A stretch of DNA of 64,000 nucleotides, from positions 1 through 64,000 of the forward strand of contig CAVYIO010000012.1 in assembly GCA_963768565.1 (NCBI GenBank). Direction: 5' to 3'. The notes under the pieces are model-generated. The model saw only the letters and a list, made by a program, of their open reading frames with translations. It was not told the DNA's origin and ran no database searches. Positions 22,554-32,372 of this stretch are shown here, one piece after another; position 1 is the first letter of the stretch, and the number at the start of each line of letters is the position of its first letter. Source of the stretch: JABDKH01 sp963768565. GTDB taxonomy: Bacteria > Bacteroidota > Rhodothermia > Rhodothermales > JABDKH01. A program made the position numbers and the translations under genes.

Positions 22554-22626
22554 GCGGCAGTAGCTCAGTTGGTAGAGCATCAGCTTCCCAAGCTGAGGGT
22601 CGCGGGTTCGAGTCCCGTTTGCCGCT
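22554..22626 (+). tRNA. tRNA-Gly (anticodon CCC)
   Basis: A full cloverleaf of 73 nt: acceptor GCGGCAG/TTGCCGC (one G-U pair), D arm GCTC/GAGC, anticodon arm TCAGC-TTCCCAA-GCTGA giving anticodon CCC, T arm GCGGG-TTCGAGT-CCCGT, discriminator U as in bacterial tRNA-Gly. CCA is not encoded. A 13-nt imperfect copy of its 5' end lies directly upstream. Confidence 0.93.
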
Positions 22627-22689
22627 CTTAGCCTCGATAACCCCGGCCCGACCGGGGTTATGCCTGAAAGGGGCTTTCGCGGCGATTTC

Positions 22690-22766
22690 GGGCGGTTAGC
22701 TCAGCTGGTTAGAGCGTCTGGTTTACACCCAGAAGGTCGGGGGTTCGACTCCCTCACCGCCCACCA
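22690..22766 (+). tRNA. tRNA-Val (anticodon UAC)
   Basis: A full cloverleaf: acceptor GGGCGGT/ACCGCCC, D arm GCTC/GAGC, anticodon arm TCTGG-TTTACAC-CCAGA giving UAC, T arm GGGGG-TTCGACT-CCCTC, discriminator A. CCA is encoded at 22764-22766, unlike the tRNA-Gly just upstream. The two tRNAs probably share one transcript. Confidence 0.95.
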
Positions 22767-22804
22767 GGTTCAGCCACAGCACTCCAGGCTCTTCGGCCCC
22801 CTTA

Positions 22805-24756
22805 CTACCTCAAGAGCATAAACGCCTCGTGTGCCTGCACCTCCCTCCCCAGCGCATCGGTAGCCTCGAGCACGTAGACGTATAGCCCGCTCGGAAGCCC
22901 CCTTCCATTCACCGCCACCGAATGGGGCCCGGCAGTTGCAATTCCATTCTCGAGGATCCTGACCCTGCGACCCAGCACATCGTAGACCGCGATCTCTACC
23001 TGAGCCTGCTCCGTGAGCGTGTATGTAAATCGCGTGTCCGATTGGAACGGATTCGGGTAGTTTCCGGAGAGTGTCGCAAGGACCGGTGACGGCGTTTGCG
23101 GACGCTCGACACCTACGACTTCCAGGCACGACCACGCTGTCCTCCGTGGCCAGTATCGTACCCTTGAAGTCCAGATGATCCGTTTCGAAGTCAACAATCG
23201 TCTGAGTCTGTCCAAGAGTCCCTTCCATGCCGACATTCATGGGCGTACCGAAGACCTCGATCGACATGTCACCGCTGAGTTGTCCACCATCAAACAGGTT
23301 GACGCTGCCCGCAAGTCCGGGTCCTATCTGCAAACCCTTGAAAAAGGGTCTCGCCGCCGCACCGAAAACCGATCCGTCAACCGTGAGGCTGTCTTGCTGG
23401 AAGTCCACCTGCAGTGAGTCCCCGTCCAGCGCCATGGTCCCACTGAAGTGCGATTCGACGCCAGTGAGCATGCCCATCAGGTCGTCCGTCTGCACGCTAC
23501 CCTGCACGGTGCCCTCTTCCACGTCGACGGAAGTCGACACCTTGACATCAGTCGTCTGCCCGGTATCAGTTGCCAGCGTGCCCGTCCAGACTCCCACGTA
23601 GCGAAGGATATCGGCAGGTGTCAGCCATTTGATGTCCACGTGGTCCGTGTTGTGGACAAATCGTAGTGTGTCATTGCCCGCCGAACGATGCAACTCCATT
23701 CGCCATGCGTGATCGTCCGGCGGGCTCATACTCTCCCGAGGCGTTGTGGTCCGCGTAGAAATCAACCCGATAGGAGCGATCCATGATCAGCGCGTTCAGC
23801 CACATCTCGAAATCCGCATTGTCGATGGCCTTGACCCACTGGCGAGCAACGATATCACCGGACTCCGCGTCGATCACTCGCACATCAAGACGCTCACCAA
23901 TGTGCTCGTCCATCTGGCTGAACTGCAGGACCAGTCTGGGCCGGACGAACGCCTCTTCGACGACCACTTCCTCGAGTGTCGCGTCACCGATCAGGTCCCC
24001 GTGGTTGCCGTGCAACGAAAGGTCGCGAATATCATCCGGTCCATCCGCTTCGACGCCGAGGTCCTCCAGCGCGTCCATCCGGTAGTAGGCTATCAGCCCG
24101 CTGTCGGGAGCGGCGTAGTACGCGGGTCCCAGCGTGTCGTTGAGTGTGGCACGAATCTGTGATATCGAGCGTGCGACTTTCCACAATCGGATCTCGTCGA
24201 TCTGGCCCTTGAAATGAAAACGGGCGGGCTCGGCCGAATCGGCTCCTATTCTCAAAGGCGCATCGTTTTCCAGACTGGCGTCGGACCACTGACCGGACAT
24301 CGCCTTCAGGCCGTCGACGTAGAGAATCACATCGGCACCCTGTCGCACAAGTGCCACCTGATGCCATAAAGCATCATCGTGGTACTCACTTGAGTCGGGC
24401 CAGGGAAAGCCTCTGGGCGAATCGAGCTCCACCGCGGCGGAAGGTCCACCCGACGACCACATGAACGCTCTGATCTGCCCATAGACGAGCAAGAACGCGT
24501 AGCCTCCACCCGGACCATATTTGAACAGGATTCTCTGCTGGCCCGCCCTATCCGTCCGGAAACGCGCCGAGAGCGTAAAGTCCTCGCCCTCTACGATGTT
24601 GAGGATGGGGTCATTCGGAATGTCGACGTAGTCGTCCCCGTCGAATGTCAACGCCGAACCAAACGGCTGTTGCGCGTGGGCGTATGGAACGCACAGCAAC
24701 AGCAGGATAGCGAGTGGAGCGACGCGTTGAAGTGTAAATCGCGAGAGATGTGCCAT
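22805..24756 (-). CDS. Secreted LamG-domain protein with T9SS sorting domain (frame-broken)
   Basis: An exported protein of about 650 residues. ATG 24756, preceded by a purine-rich AGATGAGAGG, starts a signal peptide (AILLLLCVPYAHAQ). A concanavalin-like LamG fold follows (about 35-200: ALTFDGDDYVDIP, FTLSARFRTD, FHFKGQIDEIRLWKVARS), a signature of carbohydrate or cell-surface binding. A middle domain begins VGVWTGTLATDTGQ, and the end is a type A T9SS sorting domain (SGNYPNPFQSDTRFTYTL ... LPSGLYVYVLEA). Frames change near 23715 and 23130. The product is probably carried across the outer membrane by T9SS and anchored or released. Ligand unknown. It ends 38 bp from the convergent tRNA-Val gene. 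Confidence 0.8.
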
Positions 24757-25194
24757 GACTGACCTCTCATCTTCTTCCGGGTGCTGTCCAACGAGAGGCT
24801 AGCGCGTGAGAGTTCTTGCGATTGTCAGGAAGGACGCTCTCGGAAGGATGGGGATTTCCCGGACGCAGTGCCGTCCTCGACAGTAGCGACACAGTTCGCG
24901 CACGGCGCTTCATAGGTACAACGAAGTGGATTGGAAGCCCTGCACGGGCGGATTCCGGGGCCCGACGAGCCCGTCCGCCGTTTCGGCTCGTCGGAGTACA
25001 ACTCGATAACGGGACCGCAGGCTTCCAGCGCCACCCGCTCCCCGGCGTCCAGCCGTTTCTCGGGAGTTGATTCGATGGCTAAGTCGAGGCTGGCCTTGCT
25101 GATTGCCAATGCGTTGTGGGCGTCGCTGATCGAAAAGCCGGTCGACACCGTCCGCGCCCTCGACAGCGCGTCGCCGCGATCGTCGCCCTGCCGC
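24757..25194. other. Intergenic stretch, no supported gene
   Basis: 438 bp between two minus-strand secreted-protein genes. Open frames on both strands show no recognisable domain and no ribosome site. The only supported element is the purine-rich sequence just upstream of the LamG gene start. A promoter for that gene is likely here but I cannot place it. Confidence 0.5.
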
Positions 25195-27797
25195 TCATCG
25201 AGCCAGCACGACCGACCTGGTGAGCCTACGACCTCCGGTTTCAAGACGAAGCAAGTACACCCCGCTCGGGAAATACCTGTCCGAACGCGTCAGCTCGCCA
25301 CCGAACCACGTAGAGACCCCGGCGCCAGGTCACCGTTGACGAGAACCGCCACCTCACGGCCCAGCAGGTCGTAAACCGAAAGCCGTACCACGCCTGATCG
25401 ATTGACCCCGATCGGGATTGAGGTAAGGACGCGGAACGGGTTCGGGAAGGCCGATCCTAGTACCACGTCCGCAGCGGGCGCCTCCCTCTCTGAGGCAACC
25501 AGCGCGGGACCCGACACCGTCACCGTTGCCTCGCCCTCGAGCCCATGAACCGGATCGATCGCTGAGAGCCCAAAAGTGCCCTCCTCCAGACCGGCGACGT
25601 AGTAGCCCAGGGTGTCAATCTGACCTCCGGCTCCTGTCCATGCAACTCGAACGGGCACGGAGGCCCCACCGGCAGTATATCCTGTCGCCGAAAACTGCCA
25701 CACGGCGTTCGGCCGGATCGTCTTGGTCTCCGGTGTGATCGAAATGCGGTTGACTGTAAAGCTCTCCGGTACACCAAGGCTGGCCTCGGTCACATCGACA
25801 GTCTGCCACGCCGTCACTACCACCGAGTCTTCAGGATTCGAGAGCAATGCAGCAACCACCTCGCCGTCCGCTACGCGCACCGTCGTGGTGTTAGAAGTGG
25901 AATCGTGATTGACAGAGAAAGAGGTCCCGCGGACGCTGCATGTCGCTGTCGGTGTCCGAATCTTGAAGTCAGATCTGACGGCCGACTTCTCCACTACCGC
26001 TGCGTCCACCTCACCGGCCTTGAGCCATAGTTGCGTGTTGACAGCGTTGCCCAGCTTCTCGAAGGATCCGATCTTGACATCCGTCAGTTCCTGGACAACA
26101 ACGGTAGAGTTGTCCGCGAACGCGAGACGGACGGCGCTCTCAATGCCGGTGTAGATTCTGTCGCTCGGAACAAGCACCTCGCCGCCCCTCAATTCAACGG
26201 GATCCTGATTGGATCGCAGCAGCTCGACCTCGCCTTCAACCTCCACGACCTTGATGCTGAAGCAGGAGGCGGCGACTCCTTCTGGGTCGAGGTTCCCACG
26301 GTGTTTACCGCCGGCGGGGGCGTAGCAGACGAAGAGGGGTTGTTCGTCGAGGGTGAGGGTGCGGGTGTGCAACGTGAGGTCCGGGGCGGCAGGGTTAGTG
26401 ACTGTCAGGACATAACCACCTTCGTCGTCAGGGCCCATAGACGGAATGACATGCAGGAGGTCGATTGCGCCCGGTATCTCGACTCCGTCCCTGGACCACT
26501 GGTACTGATTGCCCGGCGTGGTGAAGCCCCAGAAGAGCGTCCGTGGTGCGGCGGGCTCGACGACGATCTGTATTCCGGGCCCGACGCTGTCCTGATGCGA
26601 GTAGACGACCTCCGGTGCCACATTAACGATGGGGATCACGTCGTCGAACGTGAGCCGGTTCTGGTAGACCCAGAGCTGGCGCAACGACGTGGCGCCGCTG
26701 AACCGGGGCAGGCCGGTTAAGGCGTTCCAGTCGAGGCGGACATTCCGGAGGTTCGTCAGGTTGTCGAACGAAGCCGGCACTTGACCGGTGAATGCGTTCG
26801 AGCTCAGATAGAGATCTCTAAGGTTCTCAAGATTGCCCATCTCCTCCGGCAATGCCCCGGTGAGCAGGTTGCGAGAGAGGTCGAGGATTTCAAGGGCCGA
26901 CAGGTTCCCCATCGAGGCCGGCAGTTCTCCTTCGAGCCGGTTGTTGTAGGCAACAAGCCTGAACAGTTTGGAGAGGTTGCCGATCGAGGCCGGGATCTCG
27001 CCTTCGAGCTGATTGTCTTCTAGCGAGATCACCAGGAGGTTGGTCAGATTGCCGATCTCGGGCGGGATCTCGCCTCCGAGTGCGTTGTCCGGCAGGATCA
27101 GTCGCTCGAGCGAGTCGAGGTTGGCCAGTGCCGCGGGAATCCCACCCGTGACCATGTTGGATCGAAGAATGAGCTGCCTCAGCTGCGGGATGTCGCCATA
27201 GCTGTCTGGGATGGATCCGGTGAAGCCGTTCACCAGCCCCAGCGTTTCGAGGCTCTCCATCGCCTCGAAGCCCTCGGGGAAGGGGGCTGGTTCGCGGGAT
27301 GAATAGTCGAAATGGACAACCTGGTCGAGCTCGTCCAGCCCCTCTGGGAAGCCCCCGAAATCGTTGCTTCCCAGGGACAGGTAATAGAGGCTGTCCATGT
27401 CCACCATGGACGCCGGAAGAGCTCCGGAGAGATGGTTGTCACCCAGGCCCAGGGACGTGAGCCCGGCCAGCATTCCGATCTCGTCGGGCAGACTGCCTAC
27501 AAGGTTGTTGTTACCGAGCCCCAGCCACCAGACCCGGTCCGACCGAAAGCTGCCCGTATCCAGGTATCGCACGCCGTCCCATTCGTGCAGGCATTTTCCC
27601 GGCTGGAGCCAGTTCGTGTTGTAGGTCCAGTTGGGACCGTCGGTTGCGTTGTACAGGGCCACAAGTGCAAGAGAATCCTGTACGTGATAGGTCCTGCCGC
27701 CACAGGTCGACAGCTGCGCGTAGGCGGGCGACCAGAGACCGACCAGGATCAGAAAGATCATAAAAAGGAGTGTGCGGGAGGGGATCTGATTCGACAT
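25195..27797 (-). CDS. Secreted LRR / FecR-domain protein with T9SS sorting domain (one frame break)
   Basis: About 866 residues. ATG 27797 opens a signal peptide (RTLLFMIFLILVGLWSPAYAQ). Residues ~30-330 carry an LRR N-terminal cap (LVALYNATDGPNWTYNTNW) and about ten leucine-rich repeats of the plant-like IPxxIGNLxxL type. Next come an Ig-like segment (VEPAAPRTLFWGF), a FecR domain (VEVEGEVELLRSNQDPVELR ... TPTATCSVRGTSFSVNHD), a Big-like segment, and a type A sorting domain (GSAFPNPFRVLTSIPI). A frame change near 25320 hides the last part; in the shifted frame it reads YFPSGVYLLRLETGGRR up to TGA at 25195-25197. FecR normally sits in periplasmic regulators; here it is part of a cell-surface or secreted protein, so a signalling role is doubtful. 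Confidence 0.85.
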
Positions 27798-28300
27798 GAC
27801 GAAGTCTCCTGGACAGTCATTGAGACAGTTCACGTCCACGATTGCCAACCTCACCATCCCTGTCAATCGGGGATACCCTGGGAATCGTGTCGGTCGAAAT
27901 CCTCGGGGGTCGCATGAAGCCTCGGCAGGCCAGGCAAGAAGCTGAGTGCGTCTCCCGTTAGGCGAATGTCGCGAGTCGTGCTTGCAGCTTTGCGAGGTCC
28001 ATACCCTATGTCCCGTTCCGGAACCGCGCGCCGGGATCGCTCCGCACTCCGCACCCGGGTGACCTGCCGCCCTGGCTTGTACGCTTGCTCGACGCCGAGC
28101 CCGATGCACGACTGGATGCCCGTTTAAGGCAGCCGCCCTTCCGACCCAGGCCAATAGCATCTTTCGCCTAAACCCTGTTTCTTAGTAGCAGCTCGGTGGG
28201 CGGCTTCTGCCACCGATGTCATTTCCGATTTCGGACGCGCAGTGTCCCAATCTTCATCCCCGACATCCACAGAAAGACTATCACGAGGCGCTGAATTCCG
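27798..28300. other. Divergent intergenic region, no supported gene
   Basis: 503 bp between two divergently transcribed secreted-protein genes; promoters for both should lie here. I see no conserved operator or RNA structure. A GAGG at 28284-28287 may serve the esterase start at 28301, although its spacing is long. Confidence 0.45.
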
Positions 28301-30805
28301 ATGCAATCACTTCGTTCACTACTCACGTTCTGCTTCACCTTTCTGGTGTGCTTCAGCAGCGCGTACGCCCAGCCGCAGGAACTCGTAGACAAATTCGAGT
28401 CGCGCGAACACACATTGGACGGGTTCACGATCCCGTACCGGCTCTTCGTCCCGAGTCCGCTGAACCCTGCAGTCCAGTATCCGCTTATTCTAACCCTGCA
28501 CGGTTCCGGCCAACGCGGAAGTGACAACGAGAATCAGATCGCCACCAATCGAGTTGCCACGACATGGGTAGAACAGAGTGCACAGTCAGCAAACCCTGCC
28601 TTTGTGGTGTCGCCACAGGCCCCGACTAACGGCACGTGGGCCATAGGATCCGGTGATCCTGAAGTGATCGGCGTGGAACTGGCCACGACGATGGATCTTC
28701 TGGATAGCCTGGCCTCCGAGTTCAATATCGACCCCGATCGCGTCTATGTGACCGGCCTGTCCATGGGGGGCTACGGCACCTTCGAGGCCGTCTTCCACGA
28801 CCCGGACCGGTTTGCCGCGGCCATTCCGATGAGCGGCGGCTACGTCCCGGTCGCAGCGCCGGACCTGGGCGACGTTCCTTTCTTTGTCTTTCACGGCAAA
28901 AAGGACTCTGCCGTCCCCTGGGAGTTCTCGACTCAGATGGTGTCCGCGTTTGAGGAACTCGGTCGGACAGCTGTATACACAGACTGCGGTCCGTTCCAGT
29001 GTTCGGAAATGTCGGTGGCTGAATTCGACTCCGCGCTGGCAACACGCCCGAACCTCATATATGTCAGCCACCCGAACGACGGGCACGTGATCTGGGCGGA
29101 ATCCTACGACAGCCGGGGGCTGCACGCGTGGCTTTTTGCACAACATCGATTGGTGCCGGACGCGATTCAGTTCAACGCCCCGACAGGCTACCCCACATGG
29201 AGCGGGACGTCAACCATTGAGTGGACGGCGCCCAATCCCGACGACCGCGTGGAGGTATGGTTCAGCCCGGATCATGGCCGGACGTGGAACCTGGTGGACT
29301 CCGGAATCCCCAACACGGGGTCATATGCTTTTGACACGCAGGCTTTCGATGACACGCCGTTTGGGCTTCTGAGGATCTTACTGGTGGGACCTGACGGCCT
29401 CGTGTATGCACGCCAGCGATCGACTCCCTTGCAGATCAGCAACGGATCGTCCGGCACTCCGATTGTTCAGCTCCAGGATTTTCCATTTCGTGACCAGTGG
29501 ATTCCTGGTGGAGACGTCATTGACGGACGCCTGATGACGGATACCACGCTCACCTTGCGATTTCGGGCCGGTGACATCGACTCGCCTTCGCTGGACGTCG
29601 CCCTGCTCTACAGCTCGGACGGAGGCGCAACGTTCGAGACGATCGACACGTTCTCCCACGAGGCCAGCGGCGATCTGCGTTCGGTCATTGTCGACATGAC
29701 TTCTTTACCAAACGCACCGGAGTCCCAGATCCGCCTTGACGTCTCGGACGGGCATCGACCGTTTCCTCGACGACCCCCGTTTTCTCGAAGCAGACACCTC
29801 GCAACAGCAGTTCGTACGTCGAGCATGTCGTGGGCAACGGGCGTCCTGTGATTTCGATCAATTTTGTTGCACCTGAGCTGTTGACGAATCATCGTTATCG
29901 AGTCGACTTCAGTGTCTCCGAGAGCGAGTCGACAGCTCGTGGAAAATCGACAACTGAACTGAAGACGTATGCCGTCACGGACCTGGATCTGGGAGTCCAG
30001 ATTTTCTCGGGGTTCCCGGTATCACCTGCGAGAGAGTCCAGTGTTCGACGGGATCAGATTGTCGATCCAGGATGCCCCCAGAGGAGTCGACACCACCCTG
30101 ACGGGCTGGATTGCCGGAGACACGGACCAGCAGGTGACGATCAGTTCGCAATCATCGATCTTCGATGGGTTGTTGGCGACCCCGGACGATTATCGCATCA
30201 CCATCACGGAGGAAGTGGCGGATACGTCGAAAGCACTCTTCGGATTCAGCGCCAGACCGATGCGGTTCACAGTCGAGAGCGTCACCGCCGGGGAACCTCG
30301 AGATATTCTCTTCACGGATCGGGGGGACGGCGTACCCGGTCTTTCGGATCAGTGTATCTCCTTGAGGAAGACGATACAGGCGCTCTCGCCCCGGCGTGGT
30401 TCTTGAGGTTCGGAGCGCGGACTGTTCCACCCGAAACGGGCGATGTCTTTGAAATGATCACCCAGAAGCCTCTTCAGTGACGGCGAGGCCTTTGAGTTTG
30501 TCGGAGCTATCGGTGTGGCCGTTGAGGAAGACGGCATTCCCGATGATTTTCGGCTCGGACAGAATTATCCGAACCCGTTCTCGCGATCGACCACGATTCC
30601 ATACCACCTGGCCTCAACGGCCGACGTCGAGTTGACGATCTTCGACGCAATAGGAAGGCGGGTGGCCGTGTTGGTGGATGCGCAACAGTCCGGAGGGAGT
30701 CATCGCGTGACCTGGGATACGACGCTCATGCCGAGCGGTGCGTACTTCTACAGGCTCAAGGCTGGTGGCTTCCAACGGACTCGTTCGCTGCTTCTGTTGA
30801 AGTAG
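28301..30805 (+). CDS. Secreted alpha/beta-hydrolase esterase with T9SS sorting domain (frame-broken)
   Basis: An exported multidomain enzyme of about 830 residues. It has a signal peptide (LTFCFTFLVCFSSAYAQ), then a PHB-depolymerase/feruloyl-esterase-like hydrolase (about 30-280): oxyanion region LILTLHGSGQRG, nucleophile elbow GLSMGGYG with Ser154, acid FHGKKDSAVPW, and His in NDGHVIW. Fibronectin-like beta domains follow (residues ~285-500 and beyond), and a type A T9SS domain ends the protein (GQNYPNPFSRSTTIPYHL ... LMPSGAYFYRLKAGG, ending SLLLLK). Frames change near 29755, 30035, 30355 and 30465. Likely substrates are polyester- or polysaccharide-linked esters; not determined here. Confidence 0.82.
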
Positions 30806-30945
30806 TTCGGTTCCTATTGAAATTGCCTTCCGGCTCTGACCGACGCTCTTCAGGTTTTCCCCGGGGAGCCTGCTATCCCGAATACTACACCTTCAGATCC
30901 TGGGACCCGCTACCGTGTCTGTACGGCAGAAAAGGAGATGAAACC

Positions 30946-31545
30946 ATGAAAGAGAACGAGCTACCGCCCTACGATACGAGCGACAATCCAACAAATTGCT
31001 GCCCGCGATTCAATACGGAAGGCTGGGATGAACGCGATCTCCACTTCGACGAGAAACTGTTCCTCAAAGCCGAGACACGGAGCATCTTTCATATACCCAT
31101 TAACATGGGCTCGGTGTTTGCCAGGACGTTTGCCGATATCGAAAGCGCCGGCGCACGCAACTGGGATGACTTCGTCGTGTTGTCACGAGATCCCTCCAAC
31201 TGGAAGGGCGAGCACTATTTCTCTGTGACTCAAGACGTTCCCGGCCACGAGATGGTGCACCTCTCGGGTGATTTCGTCACAAAGGTCTTTGAAGGACCCT
31301 ACAGGGAAATCCCGAAGTGGGAAAAGGAAATGGAGTCGTTCGTCAGGTCGAGAGGGCGACAGACAAAGAAGAATTACTACTTCTATACGACGTGCCCGAA
31401 ATGCGCAAAGGTCTACGGCAAGAACTACGTCGTTGCGGTTGCCGAAGTTGAACCCGCGAGCCGTCACAGCTTGAGTGGACGCGCATCAAGCAGCCGCACA
31501 CAACCTCTCCCGGCCCCCGTTTCGGCGTCGGGTGTTCCGTGCTAA
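30946..31545 (+). CDS. Conserved hypothetical protein with CxxC motif ('hydrolase-like' family)
   Basis: It belongs to a widespread family of about 160-180 residues that is often labelled hydrolase without proof. Recognised by NCCPRFNTEGWDERDLHFDEK near the N-terminus (shown in part), FHIPINMGSVFARTF, VTQDVPGHEMVHLSGDFVTK and the C-terminal TTCPKCAKVYGKNYVV. ATG 30946 is set by one of the clearest ribosome sites in the window, AAGGAG at 30932-30937. The family normally ends soon after KNYVVAVAEV; the extra 25 residues here are low complexity and may come from a late frame error. Function unknown; the paired cysteines suggest metal binding or redox. Confidence 0.75.
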   Translation: MKENELPPYDTSDNPTNCCPRFNTEGWDERDLHFDEKLFLKAETRSIFHIPINMGSVFARTFADIESAGARNWDDFVVLSRDPSNWKGEHYFSVTQDVPGHEMVHLSGDFVTKVFEGPYREIPKWEKEMESFVRSRGRQTKKNYYFYTTCPKCAKVYGKNYVVAVAEVEPASRHSLSGRASSSRTQPLPAPVSASGVPC

Positions 31546-31841
31546 TCCTGACCGCCTCAGCAGCGTTCCTGACGTGAAGAGTCACGCATGCTGATTGATA
31601 GGGTCCAGCACGCGACCGGACCTGCCGCGGCCTGCTCTGAAGAAGACAGGTCGGACCGAGCCGGATGGATGAACAAGTGCGGGATCCGGCGAGGCAAGAT
31701 GCATCGGCGGGATTTAAGTCTGACTTGTCCCGGCCGATACTTCCCGCGCAAACCGTGCTCGGTCGGTACTAACGCAATTCCGGTACCGCCAGGACGAAAC
31801 GTTCTTTAGCATTTCTACTCTGTTCCCTGAACGGAGAAAAA
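31546..31841. other. Intergenic stretch upstream of the structured leader
   Basis: About 300 bp with no supported gene. The plus-strand frame at 31588-31809 has no recognisable feature. A promoter for the leader RNA should lie at its right end; AT-rich TTTAGCATTTCTACTC at 31805-31820 is a candidate position only. Confidence 0.4.
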
Positions 31842-32000
31842 CCATCCGTCTTATACCGGGTGGCTGAATGGGCTCGGTCAACTCCCGTAGTTGGCCCGCG
31901 TACCCGTAATGAACCATGACTGGCTCAGCACGGCGCCCATCACATACAGGTCCCATCTGCGCGGGCGGGGCCAGAGTCAACCAAGCTCTGGTCCGATAAT
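31842..32000 (+). ncRNA. Structured 5' leader, copy A (riboswitch-like, unassigned)
   Basis: It directly precedes the ATG of the 77-residue lipoprotein. Predicted helices: 31879-31883/31889-31893 (CAACT/AGTTG); 31904-31907/31930-31933 (CCGT/ACGG) enclosing 31914-31916/31921-31923; 31949-31954/31967-31972 (GGTCCC/GGGGCC) with the 12-nt loop ATCTGCGCGGGC; and 31971-31976/31986-31991 (CCAGAG/CTCTGG), which shares two bases with the preceding helix. The strand GCCCGCG at 31894-31900 can pair perfectly with loop bases 31960-31966. The same architecture with different stem sequences occurs before two subtilase genes, so stems covary. Ligand and mechanism unknown. Confidence 0.65.
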
Positions 32001-32234
32001 ATGAATACGCGCAAGCTTCTCTCGACACTGGCGACTGCTGGCCTGATCCTCTTCGGCAGCTCTCTCCTCTCCGCATGTACCGACTCCTTTGTAGGAGAAG
32101 GCCCGGAAGTGACCATCGAGTCGACCGATCTCCAGGCCGGCAAGCAGCTTGAACGCTACTTCCGAGAGGTTCCTCCACTTCCTCAGGATGACAGCAGCAC
32201 GGCGACCGATAGCACGTCGGCACCTGCGAAGTAA
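32001..32234 (+). CDS. Small lipoprotein, unknown function
   Basis: A 77-residue protein with a lipoprotein signal peptide (LATAGLILFGSSLLSAC; lipobox Cys26) and an acidic, Ser/Thr-rich tail without a recognisable domain. The ATG follows the structured leader directly. The next gene, a subtilase lipoprotein starting 138 bp downstream on the same strand, may share the transcript. Its N-terminus resembles the subtilase signal regions (LLS-x-C-x-D-S/A-F), so it could be an accessory or a decayed propeptide piece; this is inference. Confidence 0.6.
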   Translation: MNTRKLLSTLATAGLILFGSSLLSACTDSFVGEGPEVTIESTDLQAGKQLERYFREVPPLPQDDSSTATDSTSAPAK

Positions 32235-32372
32235 ACACGAATTTGCCGCGTGAGCGCCCAGCCTGACGCAGTAGGGTTGGATCGGGAGCTACCGTTGCCG
32301 CACGCCGCACCTCTTCACGTCTGCGAATCCGCACTCGATCAACTTCATCACTTCTACGATCTCCAAGGCCAA

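Noticed and set aside
24825..25244. Minus-strand 139-codon frame in the gap between the LRR and LamG genes
   Set aside because: It overlaps the true frame-shifted end of the LRR gene, has no ribosome site and low-complexity composition.
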